From contig NW_027464588.1 of the NCBI RefSeq assembly GCF_043290135.1, forward strand, positions 7,353,501 through 7,417,500: DNA of 64,000 nucleotides. The letters are read 5' to 3'. Position numbers and translations under genes: made by a program. Under the pieces are notes generated by a model. The model was not told where the DNA came from, did not search any database, and was given only the letters and a program-made list of their open reading frames with translations. Every line of letters begins with the position of its first letter. The first letter of the stretch is position 1. Below are positions 11,276-23,700 of this stretch, piece by piece. The DNA comes from Rhipicephalus microplus. Its lineage: Eukaryota; Arthropoda; Arachnida; Ixodida; Ixodidae.

Positions 11276-11524
11276 AAATTCCTTCATCTGTAGAAGGCTT
11301 TCTACTTGATGAAGCCATTCGGGCACCTCTTGTTGAACCTTATGTGATTCCACGAACGAACAGACAGATTGAAAGAAGTATTACCTATCCGGCCGAGCAT
11401 TAACATCAGCATGGCGCACCGCCATTCTAGATTGTCATATACCGTGCAGGCCCAGTAACATAACTAGGTCGAAAGGTATTCCTTCGTCATTTGATACTGG
11501 TAGAAATCTGATGCCATAGGCATC
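11276..11524 (-). pseudogene. LINE ORF2 C-terminal relic
   Basis: One minus-strand frame reads coherently for about 80 codons with two stops: FDLVMLLGLHG, then SRMAVRHADVNARP, then SVCSFVESHKVQQ and VPEWLHQVESLLQ. The MAVRHADVxARP block followed by a PEWL motif and a short Lys-Arg end is a C-terminal pattern I associate with tick LINE proteins. It is distinct from the LINE at 1-1370 and the large LINEs at 17-25 kb. Only this tail survives. Confidence 0.5.
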
Positions 11525-12725
11525 GAGAGGCAGATCCTTTTTCAAGCTGAGCTACTCGGGTGCTTGTGACTTGTTGGCAAACTTGCCTTAGGCAGGCTTG
11601 AAGTCGGGCAAGCAATCCCGTTAATACGACTTATAGAGCGTTTTAAATAGCGAAAGAACTACCAGTCGTCGCACAACGCAAATCGCGTAACGAGTTGACC
11701 ATTCAATGGTCCATACCATCACGAAGCTCGTTCTCATTCCTTTATTTTATGTGGCACTTAACCACTAATTCCTCATTGTCATCAGCCACTGCCTGAAAAA
11801 TTGGCACGGAATCCCTTGCAAGTGTTTAGCTGATACCACGATGCTCAGAAGAATAAAGAAAAATAGCGTTGTGAATCCCAGTAGATTGTTATTACTACCG
11901 TAGTGGGTATCAAGCAAGTGTGCTTGCAGCAGTTACCCAACGAGTGTTTTGAAAATGCTCTGAAAGGCGGCTCTTTTATCTTTTGCTGTGACTGTGCGGC
12001 GCCTTCCGCGCAGGCCTGGCGTTTTTTTTTATGGTTGGTCAATTCTCAAAAACCCCGAGCACACCAACGAAGTCTGCAAAGCACCGCGAGCCACCGATTG
12101 TTGCCCTTGTCTGCAATGTTGCAGCGCTCTCATTACCTGTCGACAGCACACCATGCATCTATGTGACGTGTTGTTTTTTTTCTAGAAAGTGGAAGCTGAT
12201 ACACCTCTCTACAGTCAAGAAACTAGGTTTTATGCCTTATCTTGCAAGCAGACTACTTCTGAAGAGCTTGATTGCTTAGTTTCCAAATTTAGTTAGGCTT
12301 CAATTGGGTGGAGTAGACTACCTACATATTTTTACGTGACTGAACTGGTTTTATGTTATGAGACATTTTGTGTATCTACGGCCCCACATCTGTGCTGTTT
12401 CGTGCAGGATCATTGTTAAAGCTATGACCTTGATGAGCACACCTTTTGTGCACTTCTTGGTGCATCTTTTCTTAAATTAAGAATGACGAAATATTGTACT
12501 TCTCCACGCATTACATTTGGGTGCAGTGTGTAAGCATATATCCGTGCTTCGGGTGAAATAAACAATATTGTGGAAAGTTAGCACACGTGTTATGTCCTCC
12601 GTTTTCGTCGTTCGTGGTTGTGCTTCTCTGCACAAAATTTGGCCTGTTGCAGTTGCCTAGCTGATCTCAAAATATATGCGAGCCCTTTACCAACTCTGCA
12701 TGGTGACACTTTTGCAACTAGAGTA

Positions 12726-12774
12726 AACACACACGCACGCACACACACACACACACAAACACACGCACACACAC
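12726..12774 (+). repeat. (CA)n microsatellite, imperfect
   Basis: About 49 bases of CA dinucleotide with occasional G and A interruptions (acgc, aaac). Confidence 0.9.
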
Positions 12775-13212
12775 AATCACAAACAAACAAAGAGACACAT
12801 ACTGAGTGTGTATATGCTGTAAAGGCTGCACTCGAAAACGGCAAATGAACGAAATAGCTTACCAAGTTAGTACCCTTTGCAGCGATTGAAATAGGATGCT
12901 ATATCCTTTAAAACTATATCCTTTAAACGGACTGCGTGCTGAAATCCGCGCTGAAACGTGCGCAGTTTTCAATAGCCAGTTATCTTTTTCTGAAAGGTTA
13001 AATATTTTTTCGCGGGATCTTTAGTATTTTTCATCAATGTTGTATTCATGTTGTCTATTCAGCTCATTTAAAAACGAGTAATGTCGGCATGAACATATGA
13101 AAAGTATTGATGCGGTTGCACTGTGCTAAACTACGCTCTCTTATTTCAATAAGTACATAACTCAGTTTCACAGAAATTTAGAAGGTTCTCAGAACTACAC
13201 CGCGTGGAACGC

Positions 13213-13268
13213 TTCATTAATGAAGATGAAGTACATCTTCATTAATGAAATCATTAATGAAGATGTAC
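13213..13268. repeat. Compound hairpin: three alternating copies of a 16-18 base arm
   Basis: The arm ttcattaatgaagatg (13213-13228) is followed by its exact reverse complement (13234-13249) and then by a third copy (13251-13268). The second and third form a perfect 18-base inverted repeat (13231-13248 with 13251-13268) separated by two bases. The arms themselves contain the small palindrome cattaatg. Confidence 0.9.
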
Positions 13269-14900
13269 GTGCTCACTCGCGCGACGGAAAAAACAGCGGT
13301 ACGCAGAGAAGAAAGAAATGACAGGGAGCGTGATATTTGAGGGCTGGCGCACCAAGTGGCGTCGCCGAAAAAGCGCGGTAACGTGTGGCCTCTCACGTGG
13401 GACAGATAGAATTCGTACTCTCTGCAATGCTTTCGTCAGTCACTCGAAGGCGTGCTCCATTTTCTGGCTTTCATTGTCGACGCACCGTTCCGGAGAGATC
13501 ATGGCTTGCTTTCTACACAGAATGGTGGTGGCAAAAAACATAGTTATCTTTCTGAATGTGCAACATTCACCGGCATTAACTTAAAACATCGCTGTCATCC
13601 GAGACATATCCATACTTTACTTTGCATGAAATATATTCGCGAAAAAAAATCCATGTCATCTCCACAAAGTGAATGCTCGTGTGTGAGGCGAAGCTCCAGC
13701 GCTTATCGATAAAAGCGTGCAACATTCGCCCCACACACCATTTAAAGACGTGACACGTTGTAATACGGTGACGGTTTGTATACAATCTTTAAAAGTTAAA
13801 ACATCGATGCCTTTATATACAGAAGACGAGTATATAAGAGGAGATTGTGGTGTGTATTCTCGAACCACAAGCGGTCGCATACCTTGCAAATGAGGCAGAG
13901 TGAGTGGTCTAGGAAGTAGCGCAATAAGCACGCTTCGGCGCCTCCAGACTGGTAACGACCCCTTCAGGCGGCTGCATCCCGCGCCCGTTCCGCTTCCATG
14001 TTCGCTTGTCGCCCTTTTCCTCTGTCATGGGCCTCGCGGGCTCTCAGCTCAGGTCCGCTTCCTGCCACTTACATGGCGTTTCTGCTTTACTGGCTTTCAG
14101 AGCCAGGTTCACTTGCGGATGAATCCTCTTCGCTTCAGCCTTCCGGGACCACTCCGCAGAGTCTTGGCGGCGAGCAGGCGTTGCTGCTGGCTTGCAAACC
14201 CGTGGTGCTCATTTGCCTCGGGGTGATGAATCGCTAACAAGTACGCCGAGTGTGCAGTGGAGTGTGTGGAGCCGGGTAGTGCAAGTTAGTGCCGCACCGC
14301 ATAGACAAAGGAAAAACGAAGGAGAGCTTCGCAATGCGAGCTACCCAGCTCAATGTGGGGCGGCCGTCACGTGCGTTTCCACGGGGGCTGTGGAATAAGT
14401 TGGGCACGCCACCGTCTCGTGTCGTCTGCAGCACCGTGCGTATAACCACGCTGTTGATAGCGGCTGGAGTTCTGAATGTAAAATCGACTGCAGCTATTGC
14501 ACTTCAAGGTTGATGCAATGTGTGAGAAGCCTACAGTGAGCCTTGGTCTTTACGGTTGCGAGTTTAGATTATATCGCTTGAGGTCGAAAGCGGTTGTTAA
14601 GATAGCTTACGACCACATCTTCGAAAATTGTTGGCCCCACAGCCTTGTTGTTTTATTTCAGAACTATGTTGTTGCCTGCCTCATCGAAGAAAGTGTAGGA
14701 TTTCTAGAAGCCAACGGCCGCATCTACGGCCCTTAACGCCAGATGTGGGGGTGAGTCGTTCTTGTGTATGACGATCAAAACTATCGGAAAAGCAATATTG
14801 GTGGCCCACTGTTTTCTAGCCACGGCTAGAGGAGCTTAGCCCATAAAATTCAATACATGCTGTCTTAATGATGGTCGTGTTTCAAGTAGTAACGGGGTTA

Positions 14901-15401
14901 ATGACATACTTTGTCCGCAAATATCACAAACACAGAACACACCCTGACAAGCACAAGTTTTGGGGACTCGCTCGCTGGGTTTCGCGCCGACCGGTTGTGC
15001 TACCGGTGGCGTAGGGCGAGCCAGTCGGAAAGAGCGCAGCTATGGCAGACTGTCTCGCCCTACGTCATCTCCTGACACCGACAAGGGCTCTCGCTGAGTG
15101 GTGCCCCGTCCTCAGACTTCTGCGACCGTGTCCATCTTTCTTTTTTCTCATTGCTTCTGGGTGTCGCTCTCCCTGCACGACACTCACTCCTTTCCCCTAT
15201 CTCAATCTCTATACCTTTTAATCTCATCCTTTTAATTTCTACTTACCCCCTTTCCTTGTGAGCAACTGATGAAGTTGCGCACATGATGCAGACAGTTACG
15301 GGGCTCACTTTTATCTTCTTTTCTTTCATTTCAGAATCACTTACACTAGTTGTGTGTTCTTTTACTCTGTGTTTGTGATATTTGCGGCCAAATTATGTCA
15401 T
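14901..15401. mobile_element. Short inverted-repeat element, MITE-like
   Basis: About 501 bases bounded by inverted repeats of 36 bases (14901-14936 and 15366-15401) that match at 34 positions; the inner 22 bases are perfect (14915-14936 with 15366-15387). No transposase frame lies inside, so it would be non-autonomous. An internal hairpin is made by gtagggcgag near 15011 and ctcgccctac near 15053. The flanking sequences caagtagtaacgggg (14883) and caagtggtaacgagg (15406) look like an imperfect direct repeat, but they sit a few bases outside the arms, so a clean target-site duplication is not shown. Confidence 0.6.
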
Positions 15402-17126
15402 GAAGCAAGTGGTAACGAGGGCAACAATCAGTCTAATAACGTGGCGTTGCATCGTTTCTCGCTTGGCTTACTAGTTCTACATCAACTACGAGCTGCATAT
15501 TGTCCGTAGTGAGAAGCATGAGTTTGTAATTCCACCTTATGAAGTATGACATTTATGTGTTTACAGTGGAACAAGAAAAATTGCCCTTATTGTTTTACAG
15601 AAGAAAAATCTTACCTTCCAGTCCACGCTGCGAAGGTTATTCGCCGCACAAGTTCCGATATCATCTGATCCTATGGACCAATTTACCGTAAATAAGAACG
15701 TTAGAGCAATCAACTGTAAGAGAAAAATTGAAGGTAAGAAATTCATGTGCACTTCGTCATAGGTTTACATTGTTGAAACCATATTGAGCCTTAATTTCCG
15801 AAAATATTCGTCCGCACACTGGTGCACTTAACAAAAATTTTCCACAATCAACACAAATCAAGTGCTTAAACTCGCCTCTTCCTGCCACAACGATGACTTT
15901 TTCCTGACCTCATTTTTAATTTTGCGCCACATTTCAAGTACGAATGTCTAATGGGGTTCCTGTTTGCTTCATATGCTACAACCATGGTTTCGTGGCATTC
16001 TACGCACGCACCTCATCGTCTATAACGCGGTTTCAATACTTGATCTATGCTGTGCTTTGAAAAACGACTCTACCATCCGGGTGTGATTTCGTGTAAACAA
16101 TGAGCCCTGAGTAGGGGATCGTTTCAGCGTGAAAACAGGCCTCAAGTCGTCATGCGAGTCGAAGTTCTTGTGCATTTCATGCAGTGTCGTCGGCAAATGA
16201 GCTCGCTGTGAGAACGCTGTGCTTGTCTTCAATCGGGGAGACAGGTACTTTCGACAGCGTACGTGCGGTCGCATTGAGCCACAGACTGGCGCGTATTTTT
16301 TCTACTGAGTGACCACAGCGATTAACGAGGGCTCTTTCGGTGCCCGTGTCACATTCTCTCCCGCTACAGCAAGTGCCGCAAATTACTCGCAAGAGCTGGA
16401 TGCCGGAACTTGTTTTCGGCAGGGCGGCGTTCATTGCGGCGCTATCAGACTCCGCTTTTAATTAAAAGCAGTTGCAGAGAGCCTCCCTGCGTGTGGTGTT
16501 CATTAGCCGCGTCGAGACAGTTTATATCAAAAGTAAACGAAAGTTTGTTTGTGCAAAAAGGAGGGGGAGATTTCCCCGAAGTTGCCGAAACTCAAAGGCT
16601 AAGAGTGTTAAACCGCTTCGAAGAGATAGCAGCAGAAAAAAAATCTGCGTGCTTGAGTTGCTGTGTCAGGTCATTAGAGGCTAAATGCTAAGCATTTCTT
16701 CCTTGAATTAGAACATGTGAGTGTAGAATAAAATAACTGGGAAGGCAGCATATACTTTCCTATTGAGAGTTCGTTTAGCAATGACGTACTGAGCGCTGCC
16801 GTTGATGCATAAGTGTACTCTTTCTTAACCAATAACAACGATGCGATGGTATACTTCCCAAAACTACGTACAAATGCAGTGATAGATGTAAAATTCGTGC
16901 GCATGCAAGAAAAGCAGGTGCCATAAAATTCGACATGTTGAGTTGAGCGCTATTCACTGTATGGCGTCTTGGGTAACTCTGAAAGATCTGGAAAATCTGC
17001 ACGTGTGAGTGGCGTTTTTTCAAGTACCACAAATAATTATATACTGTCCTCTTCACTAAATATATAAATTAAAGATTTTACATTAAAAATCAGGCTCTCT
17101 GATGACTTTAGTTGAGGTAACGATAG
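15402..17126. other. No recognisable gene
   Basis: Open stretches of 60-95 codons occur on both strands (16020-16274 minus, 16177-16434 minus, 16410-16691 plus). None shows a domain. The last 30 bases before 17127 may be the decayed tail of a SINE whose head is at 31086-31275, split by Gypsy-2; this is weak. Confidence 0.45.
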
Positions 17127-17130
17127 ATAT

Positions 17131-17197
17131 TGCTACGTGCCAGTGTATGGAGTTGAAGAACCCAAAACATATAGACTGACGCGACCTAATCTCTGTG
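17131..17197 (+). repeat. Gypsy-2 5' LTR, left piece
   Basis: Begins tgctacgtgccagtg and matches the start of the 3' LTR (tgctacgtgctagtg at 30941). It ends in taatctctgtg (17187-17197), the left copy of the duplication made by the LINE insertion. Confidence 0.88.
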
Positions 17198-17390
17198 TCG
17201 CGATTCCTCCGTCGCTTCGCAGCACGGGCAGGATCCCTACGTGGCTCATAGAAGATTGGCTCAACGTCGAGCGGCAGGATCCTTTTAGCTAAGATTTGGT
17301 TGGCTTTTCATTCCTCGTATTTCTTGTTAATTTCTCTCAACTGAAACGTTGTTGCAGTGCTCTGGAGGTGAGGCAAGTTAGAATATTCTA

Positions 17391-18769
17391 ATGTCTTTCT
17401 CATCACCTGGCCAAGGGCACTCCCCTTGGCTGGCCTCACTACCGGTCAAGGACTGGCCGCTCGATACCTTGCTACGCAGTGGAGATAGCTACGTCCCTGT
17501 GGCTCTGGTTCCTACAAATGGGGGTTCCATTTCAATGAAGAATCTGAAGGTGATACAAGTGGAGCTTCAGAAAGCCTCATCGCTTTTCCAGAAGATTACT
17601 GAGGCCCGCCAGTTCGGCCGAGGGGGTATCCTGTGCTGCTCTGCAGATCAGGATTGCGTGCGAGAGCTTCTGAATTGCTCTGAATTTGCTGCACAGCCGG
17701 TGAGCCCATTCATTCCAGTTCATCTTGCATGTACGAAGGGCATAGTCTGTGGGGTGGATACGAGTCTGGCACCTCAAGAAATTCTAGACCTATTTGCTGT
17801 AGCTGGGGCAGTTTCAGTCTATCGATGCACCCGAACGACTGGTAAAACGAAATCGCCTACTGAATCAGTTAGAGTAACTTTTGCAGGAAGAGTCAGACCA
17901 ACAGAAATTAAGGCATGGCCACTAATCTACAAAGTAGAACGACTTTACTCGAAACCTCTGCAGTGCTCAAAATGTTGGCGATTCGGCCACAGCATGAAAG
18001 GATGCAGATCACACGCTAGATGTCATCTGTGCGGAGAGAGTCATGATAGCTGCGATTGCAAATCTGATGACCAGAAGTGCTGCTTGTGTAATGAAGCGCA
18101 CCCTGCAGACTCTGCTGAATGTGGCGCAGAAGAAAGAGAAATGGGTGTTCAGAAGTCATAAAACGCAGGCGTTGCTCTAGGAGGGAGGCGGTAGCAGAAA
18201 TGCATGAAAGATCGAAAGGTTACGCAGGCATAACATCCCGGCACACAGCGGTAATGGATACATCGCTCGCAAAGTCTATAACTGAGGCTATTGAATCTAC
18301 TAAAAAGGCAATGCAGCGTCTGGCAGCTACTCTTTTTGAAGCCTTGGCTGATATGTTAACACAACAGCTGACACAAATCATTGGTACAGTGTCTGTGCAA
18401 AATCGGGATTCGCACACTCTGTTGATTTCAGTGGGTACAGAGGAGGAAAATCAGACAGTTAACCATAGATCTATCTCTCCGAAAACAGGACCTTCAAAAA
18501 ATAGAGTTCAGGCTGAGTCAGAACCTGTGACAGATAATTCAGGAGACTTTACAGATATGGACACAGAGTATCTAAGAACTGTGAAACGTAACAGATCTCC
18601 CCCTTTTAAAAAGTCTTCTCAGAACCCAAAATCCAAGAAATACTTGTCGAAGAAAGTTTTCTTAGAGAACTTCTCAAAAAATTATTTCTTGAAACAAAGA
18701 TATTCTGGATCAGGCAGTTCCTTCTGCCGGTATAGCATCAAAATAGGTTCCCAAAAAATTCTGCAGTGA
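17391..18769 (+). pseudogene. LINE ORF1 (zinc-knuckle RNA-binding protein), one frameshift
   Basis: ORF1 proteins of this LINE type bind the element RNA and help form the transposition particle. The first frame opens at ATG 17391 and runs 256 codons. Near its end are three Cys/His knuckles in a row: CSKCWRFGHSMKGC, CHLCGESHDSCDC and CCLCNEAHPADSAEC. The frame stops at 18161, but the neighbouring frame, overlapping from 18119, continues for about 200 more codons of basic, Ser-rich sequence (EVIKRRRCSRREAVAEMHE) to a stop at 18769. A frameshift near 18155 is the simplest reading; without it the protein would be about 450 residues. The ATG chosen is the first after the leader and fits the LINE start. 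Confidence 0.75.
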
Positions 18770-20770
18770 AACTGCCGGTCTATTTGGTCGGCAACTACGG
18801 ATTTACAATATATTTCTTCGCGAATTTCTCCCGACATAATTTCTATTCAGGAAACCTGGCTCGCTAACGGTAAAATATTTTACATGAAAAATTATCGATT
18901 AGTCCGGCTGGATCAGCCGAGTAGAGGTGGCAGTCTGGCTTTCTTAATATCAACTAAATTTAGTCACAGAGCCAAGATATCGTATCAGTGTATGGATACG
19001 TATTACGAAATTCTGGTGTTAGATATAACACTACCAGTCTCTTTTGCAAATGTATGCTTTCCTGCAGGAATTTAAGACACGAGATGCCTCGATATTATGG
19101 TAGCTTCATGCAGAAAAGAAATAGTACTGTGTGGTGATTTCAATTCACACCATGTGTCTTCGGGCTTCCAATCTGATGTATGCGGAAGACGTTTGTGGGA
19201 ATGGACGCTTGATAATAACTTTTCCTGCTTGAACTCACACGTTGCTACATCTGTAAGAGGTAACTCTAAATCGACTATTGATTTAACCTTTTCCAGCTCC
19301 AATTTAAGCATATCCTCGTGGAATATATTAGATTGTGCTACAAACAGCGACCACCTTCCCATTACTTTTGAAACTAAGTTCCCGAGGTTTAGTTTGGCAG
19401 GGAAAGTTGGCTTATTCGTAAATTACGCTAAATTACAAAAAAGACTTAAAATTTACGTTAACTTTTCGCGAGGAAATTCAGGAAGCCCTTAGGGCTATGA
19501 GTCTATGTGTGGTGTTGAAACGATCATTAAAAAATTCAACGTTTATGTAAACTCGAACACAGCGGGATCTTTTAGCCCGTGGTGGAATCTAGAATGTGTC
19601 AGGGGGTATAGAAAGCGAAAAGCGGCTTAGAAAAAGCTGTTAATTAACGAATGCCCCAAAAATTGCAGTGATTTTAAATTCTTGGCCACTGATTTTAAGC
19701 GTCTAGTGCGCAAAGCAAAAGAAGACTATGATATGAATAAATTTAATTATCTGACTAAGTCTAAAAATAAGAAAATGCTTTTCAGGCTTTTACATGCGAG
19801 AAAATTGATTCCACAGGCAGAAAGCAGTCATTGCACCATTATGTGTCCTCTCGAACTCCCTGATTTCTTTGAAAATATTACTGAAGGCTTGAAAACCAGG
19901 TTAACGACAATCATACCAAAGTCCATGGTGAAATTAAGGGTGTATTGTGATTTCCAGGAGGTATCTTCAGCTAAACTGGCAGATGTGATGAAGAGCTTAC
20001 CACCTGTTGCTCCTGAACCTGATGGGGAGACCTCTACAATGATTAAAGTGCTATACGAAATATCCACACATGAAATCCGTAATATAGTTAATTATTCTCT
20101 GAAAACTTCTTGGATTCCGGCAGATTGGAAGCTTTCCAAAATTTTTGCGACACTTAAGAAACAGGGAATGGAGTTTACTCTGGATAACATAAGGCCTATT
20201 TCATTGACATCTAACCTGGTCAAGCTTGCAGAGAGAGTCTTAAATGCCCGCATAATGAACTACATCAATGAACATACAATACTGAACCCCAGACAAATTG
20301 GCTTTAGATCGGGATACTCCATTTGGTGTGCACATGTCGATTTGGAAAGTTGCATACAGCTGGCTTGGCATCGCCGCAAATACTGTGCACTAGTCACTCT
20401 AGACTTAGGTAAAGCGTACGACAAAGTGGAGTATCCTATACTAATCTAGCAGATGCAAGACTATCGCTTTCCAAAATATATAACAGCATGGATTACAGAG
20501 TTTGTGAAAGACAGAGAATTTTATTGCTTCTTGGTTGCTTCTTTTATTGCTTCTTTTATTTTATTGCTTCTTTTATTGCTTCTTGGTTCTAAAAGATATA
20601 AGCAAACACGAGGTATTCCTCAGAGCTCTGTATTATCCCCGGTGTTATTCAACATATTACTAAGTTCCATTCCAACTCATCAGGACATCCAGATTTACGT
20701 ATATGCAGATGATATTGCTTTCTTCGTAATAAACAGTGATCTGCACTCATTGTATCAGGCATTACAGAAT
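18750..20770 (+). pseudogene. LINE ORF2, left part: endonuclease and reverse transcriptase
   Basis: The endonuclease motifs appear in order: NCRSI (preceded by TGA where Trp is expected), IQETWL with the catalytic Glu, LCGDFNSHH near 19132, and SDHLPI near 19350. The RT follows at 19682-20770: PDGETSTMIKVLYE, NIRPISLTSNLVKLAERV, RQIGFRSGYSIWCAHVDLE, LVTLDLGKAYDKVE, QTRGIPQSSVLSPVLFN and the catalytic YADD near 20703. Stops occur at 19072, 19490 and 20449. A TTATTGCTTCTT-type repeat expansion at 20521-20590 adds about a dozen hydrophobic residues between EFYC and KRYKQ. The frame is cut at 20775 by the minus-strand LINE and resumes at 24117. Confidence 0.8.
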
Positions 20771-20775
20771 TACAT

Positions 20776-23700
20776 GTGACGCTATGATGGCTGGGAGACG
20801 TGGTGTGACGCTGCGATGACTGGGAGACGTGGCCTGGCTCATACTCCATGTTTATTGTTTTGTTTTCTTTGTTTCCCTGGGATGATGGCTCATACCCACT
20901 CAGGGGGATTGGCCAAGAAGGTGTAGTGCAGTTTTTCTGTGATCATTTTAACTATGTGTAATGAATTGGTATTATAATAAGACTAATGTAAAAAAACAAC
21001 ATAAAAAGAGCAAACGAAAAAAAAATCACGTTAAGCAATTTTGAGATTTGAGGTGTTATGATTACCACTCAGCTGCGTTTACTTCACTCTGCCCTGGGGA
21101 GTAATAAATAATTTTTTTTATTGAAGATCACAAAGGTATACGCTTGGTTGCCTGAATATAATCGCAAACGGCATTGAAAGCATCCCTGTGGCAATGTCCC
21201 AAAACTGAGGAACCAAAGCTTAGCGCCGTTTCCGCCGTCAATCTAACGCCTATTTTCATAAATGGCATAAGTAGTAACCTTTTTCTAAGTATATCGTAGT
21301 GGCGACAATACAAAAAATAATGATCTAGTGATTCCATTTCTCCGCAGAATGTGCAGAGGGGTGATGTTGTCTGACCAGGTCTGTGTAGATACAGGTTTAG
21401 GGGAGGGACACGACATCGAAATTTAGTAATTAAGACTTCGAGCTTTCTGGACTGGCTCCAGTGGGGTTGCATAGAAGCATGAGGTGGTTATAGTCTGTCC
21501 ATGTAGTTACTTTTTCTATCGTATCAGTGGAGATTGCTGATTTTCGATATCTTATTGCCGTGATATATTCAACATCTGGCAGTATGAACAAAACTGCCCA
21601 TCAAGTGCGGCTCGTGCTAAGGAATCGGTCAATTCATTTAATCTTAATCCACAGTGTCCCGGAACCCATAGTAATCTCAGGAGTCTCAACTGCGGTGTTA
21701 CTAATGTTTTGCATGTGCTCAGAATTCGAGAGTTCTCTGAAGCTGTCAGAGCTGCACAAACTGAAAGAGAATCCGTCATTATGACTGCGTTGTTTTGATT
21801 TGATGGAAGTTTTCGAAGAGCTAAAATAATCGCCACGAGCTCCACTCCAAACACTGGAGTAAAATCAGGCAGTCTCACTGAAAATGACCAGTCAAGCGAA
21901 TCAGAGGCAATGCCTACACCTGCCTTTTGATTATTTACGGAAGCATCTGTGGCTATTATATGTTTAGTTTCTGCATGCTCCAAGTAATCTAATAATATGT
22001 TATTTAAATATTTGAGAGATTGTAATTTGGCGCTTTGGGGGAATATATCATCATACTTCATAATAACATGACAATTCGAGTCATTAGTCTCAATTACATT
22101 TCTAATGTTCACATTTATACTTTGTAGATTTTTTTGTACAAGCATTATCTGAGGTGTGTGAAACCGTGGCCAATGAGCAAGAAAGAAGGCGTCTGGGTTT
22201 GCGATAAAAGCATATTAAGATATTCTTGCCGGTAAGCTATGAAATTTTAAAAATGCTTGTACGGTCAAAATTCCAAATCGACAAAGTAGCGTAGGCAGGC
22301 GCACTTCCTGGTACAGTACGTTGATAGCCACAAATCTAGGGAGTCCCTGACACATTCGCAGTGCTTCTCGCTCCAAGACAACTAGAGGTTTCGTTTTATA
22401 AGTAGGGCCACCTGAGAATAATATGCAGCCGAATTCCATGATTGGGCGCAAGTAAATCTTGTACAACGTTATCAAGGTTTGCCTCCGTAACTTATATTTC
22501 CGGTTACTTAGCTTGTGTAGTAAGCCTGAAGCCCGCTGTGCTTTTGTAGTTATATACTCTATGTGTAGACTCCAGTTAAGTTTGTCATTATAAATGATTC
22601 CCAAATATTTTATAGATACTACTTGCTGGATGGGTTCCTGTTTATATAGAATTGAAATTGAAATTGGTTCTGCAAGCGGAAACGCCATGAGCGCACTTTT
22701 GTTGACATTTAACGATAACGAAATCGACTGCAACCAAATTTCTAACATGTTATTATATCTTTGTAATTTAAGTTGTAGTGAGTAAATACCACAGTCAGCA
22801 GCAAAGAGTGCGATGTCATCAGCATAATTGTAGACAGTAACTTCTTGATCTGTTGGAATTGTGCTCATTAAAGCATTATATAATATTGGAGATAAGACTG
22901 CTCCTTGGGGAACTCCGCGCGTTTGTTTAAATCTAGATGAGGAACATCCATCCTTGACGCAGTAGAATTCTCTTGATTTTAAGAATTCTGTCACCCACTC
23001 AATAAAATGATGTTAGAAGTTCAATCTCTCTAGCGTATTTAACAATATGAAGTGCTCCACACTGTCATACGCCTTGGCTAAGTCAAGCGTTACTAAAGCA
23101 GCGTATTGCCTTCTTTTACGTGCGAGCTGTATTCAGATCTCTAAATCAGCATGGGCGCACCAAATAGAGAAATCACTACGAAAGCCTATTTGGTTCGGTT
23201 TTGTTATTAAATTGTCTGCCATCCAGATACTTACTCGGCTATGTAGGACCCTCTCTACTAGTTTGACCATGTTAGATGTTAGAGAGATTGGTCTGATAAT
23301 ATCGACTGTTAATCCTACACCCGGATTTTTTAGTATAGGAATCACCTTTGCTATCCTCCTATCCTGCGGCCCCCATGAGTTTTTTAAGGAGTAGTTAATA
23401 ACATTGGTGACTTCTCGAGGCGATAAATTGAACAGAATTTTAATCATGGGTACTGTGATTCCATCTGGGCCAGGAGATGCACAGGGTAAATGTTTAATCA
23501 CGTTGGATACTTCAGTCTGTGTCACTTCTTCAAAGTCAGACTTTGTCGTAGAGTTGTGCCAGTTGTTTGGCACTACTGAAGTGAATCTGCTTTCCAGACC
23601 TTTGCCGATTGCCTCTAAGGTAGTGGTCATTTCTTGTGCCGACAGATTATCACAAGCTACATTAACTGGTGATGGCAAGATTTTCCGAGCTCTCATATAT

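Larger units (their letters stand above)
11530..14900. other. No recognisable gene; microsatellite and hairpin listed separately
   Basis: Open stretches up to about 108 codons (13900-14226 plus) carry no recognised domain. The 13.9-14.5 kb part is more GC-rich than its flanks and may be an unrecognised repeat or a conserved non-coding segment. Confidence 0.45.

Noticed and set aside
11845..12279. Cluster of small open frames around 12 kb
   Set aside because: Several frames overlap on both strands without conserved motifs or splice sites.
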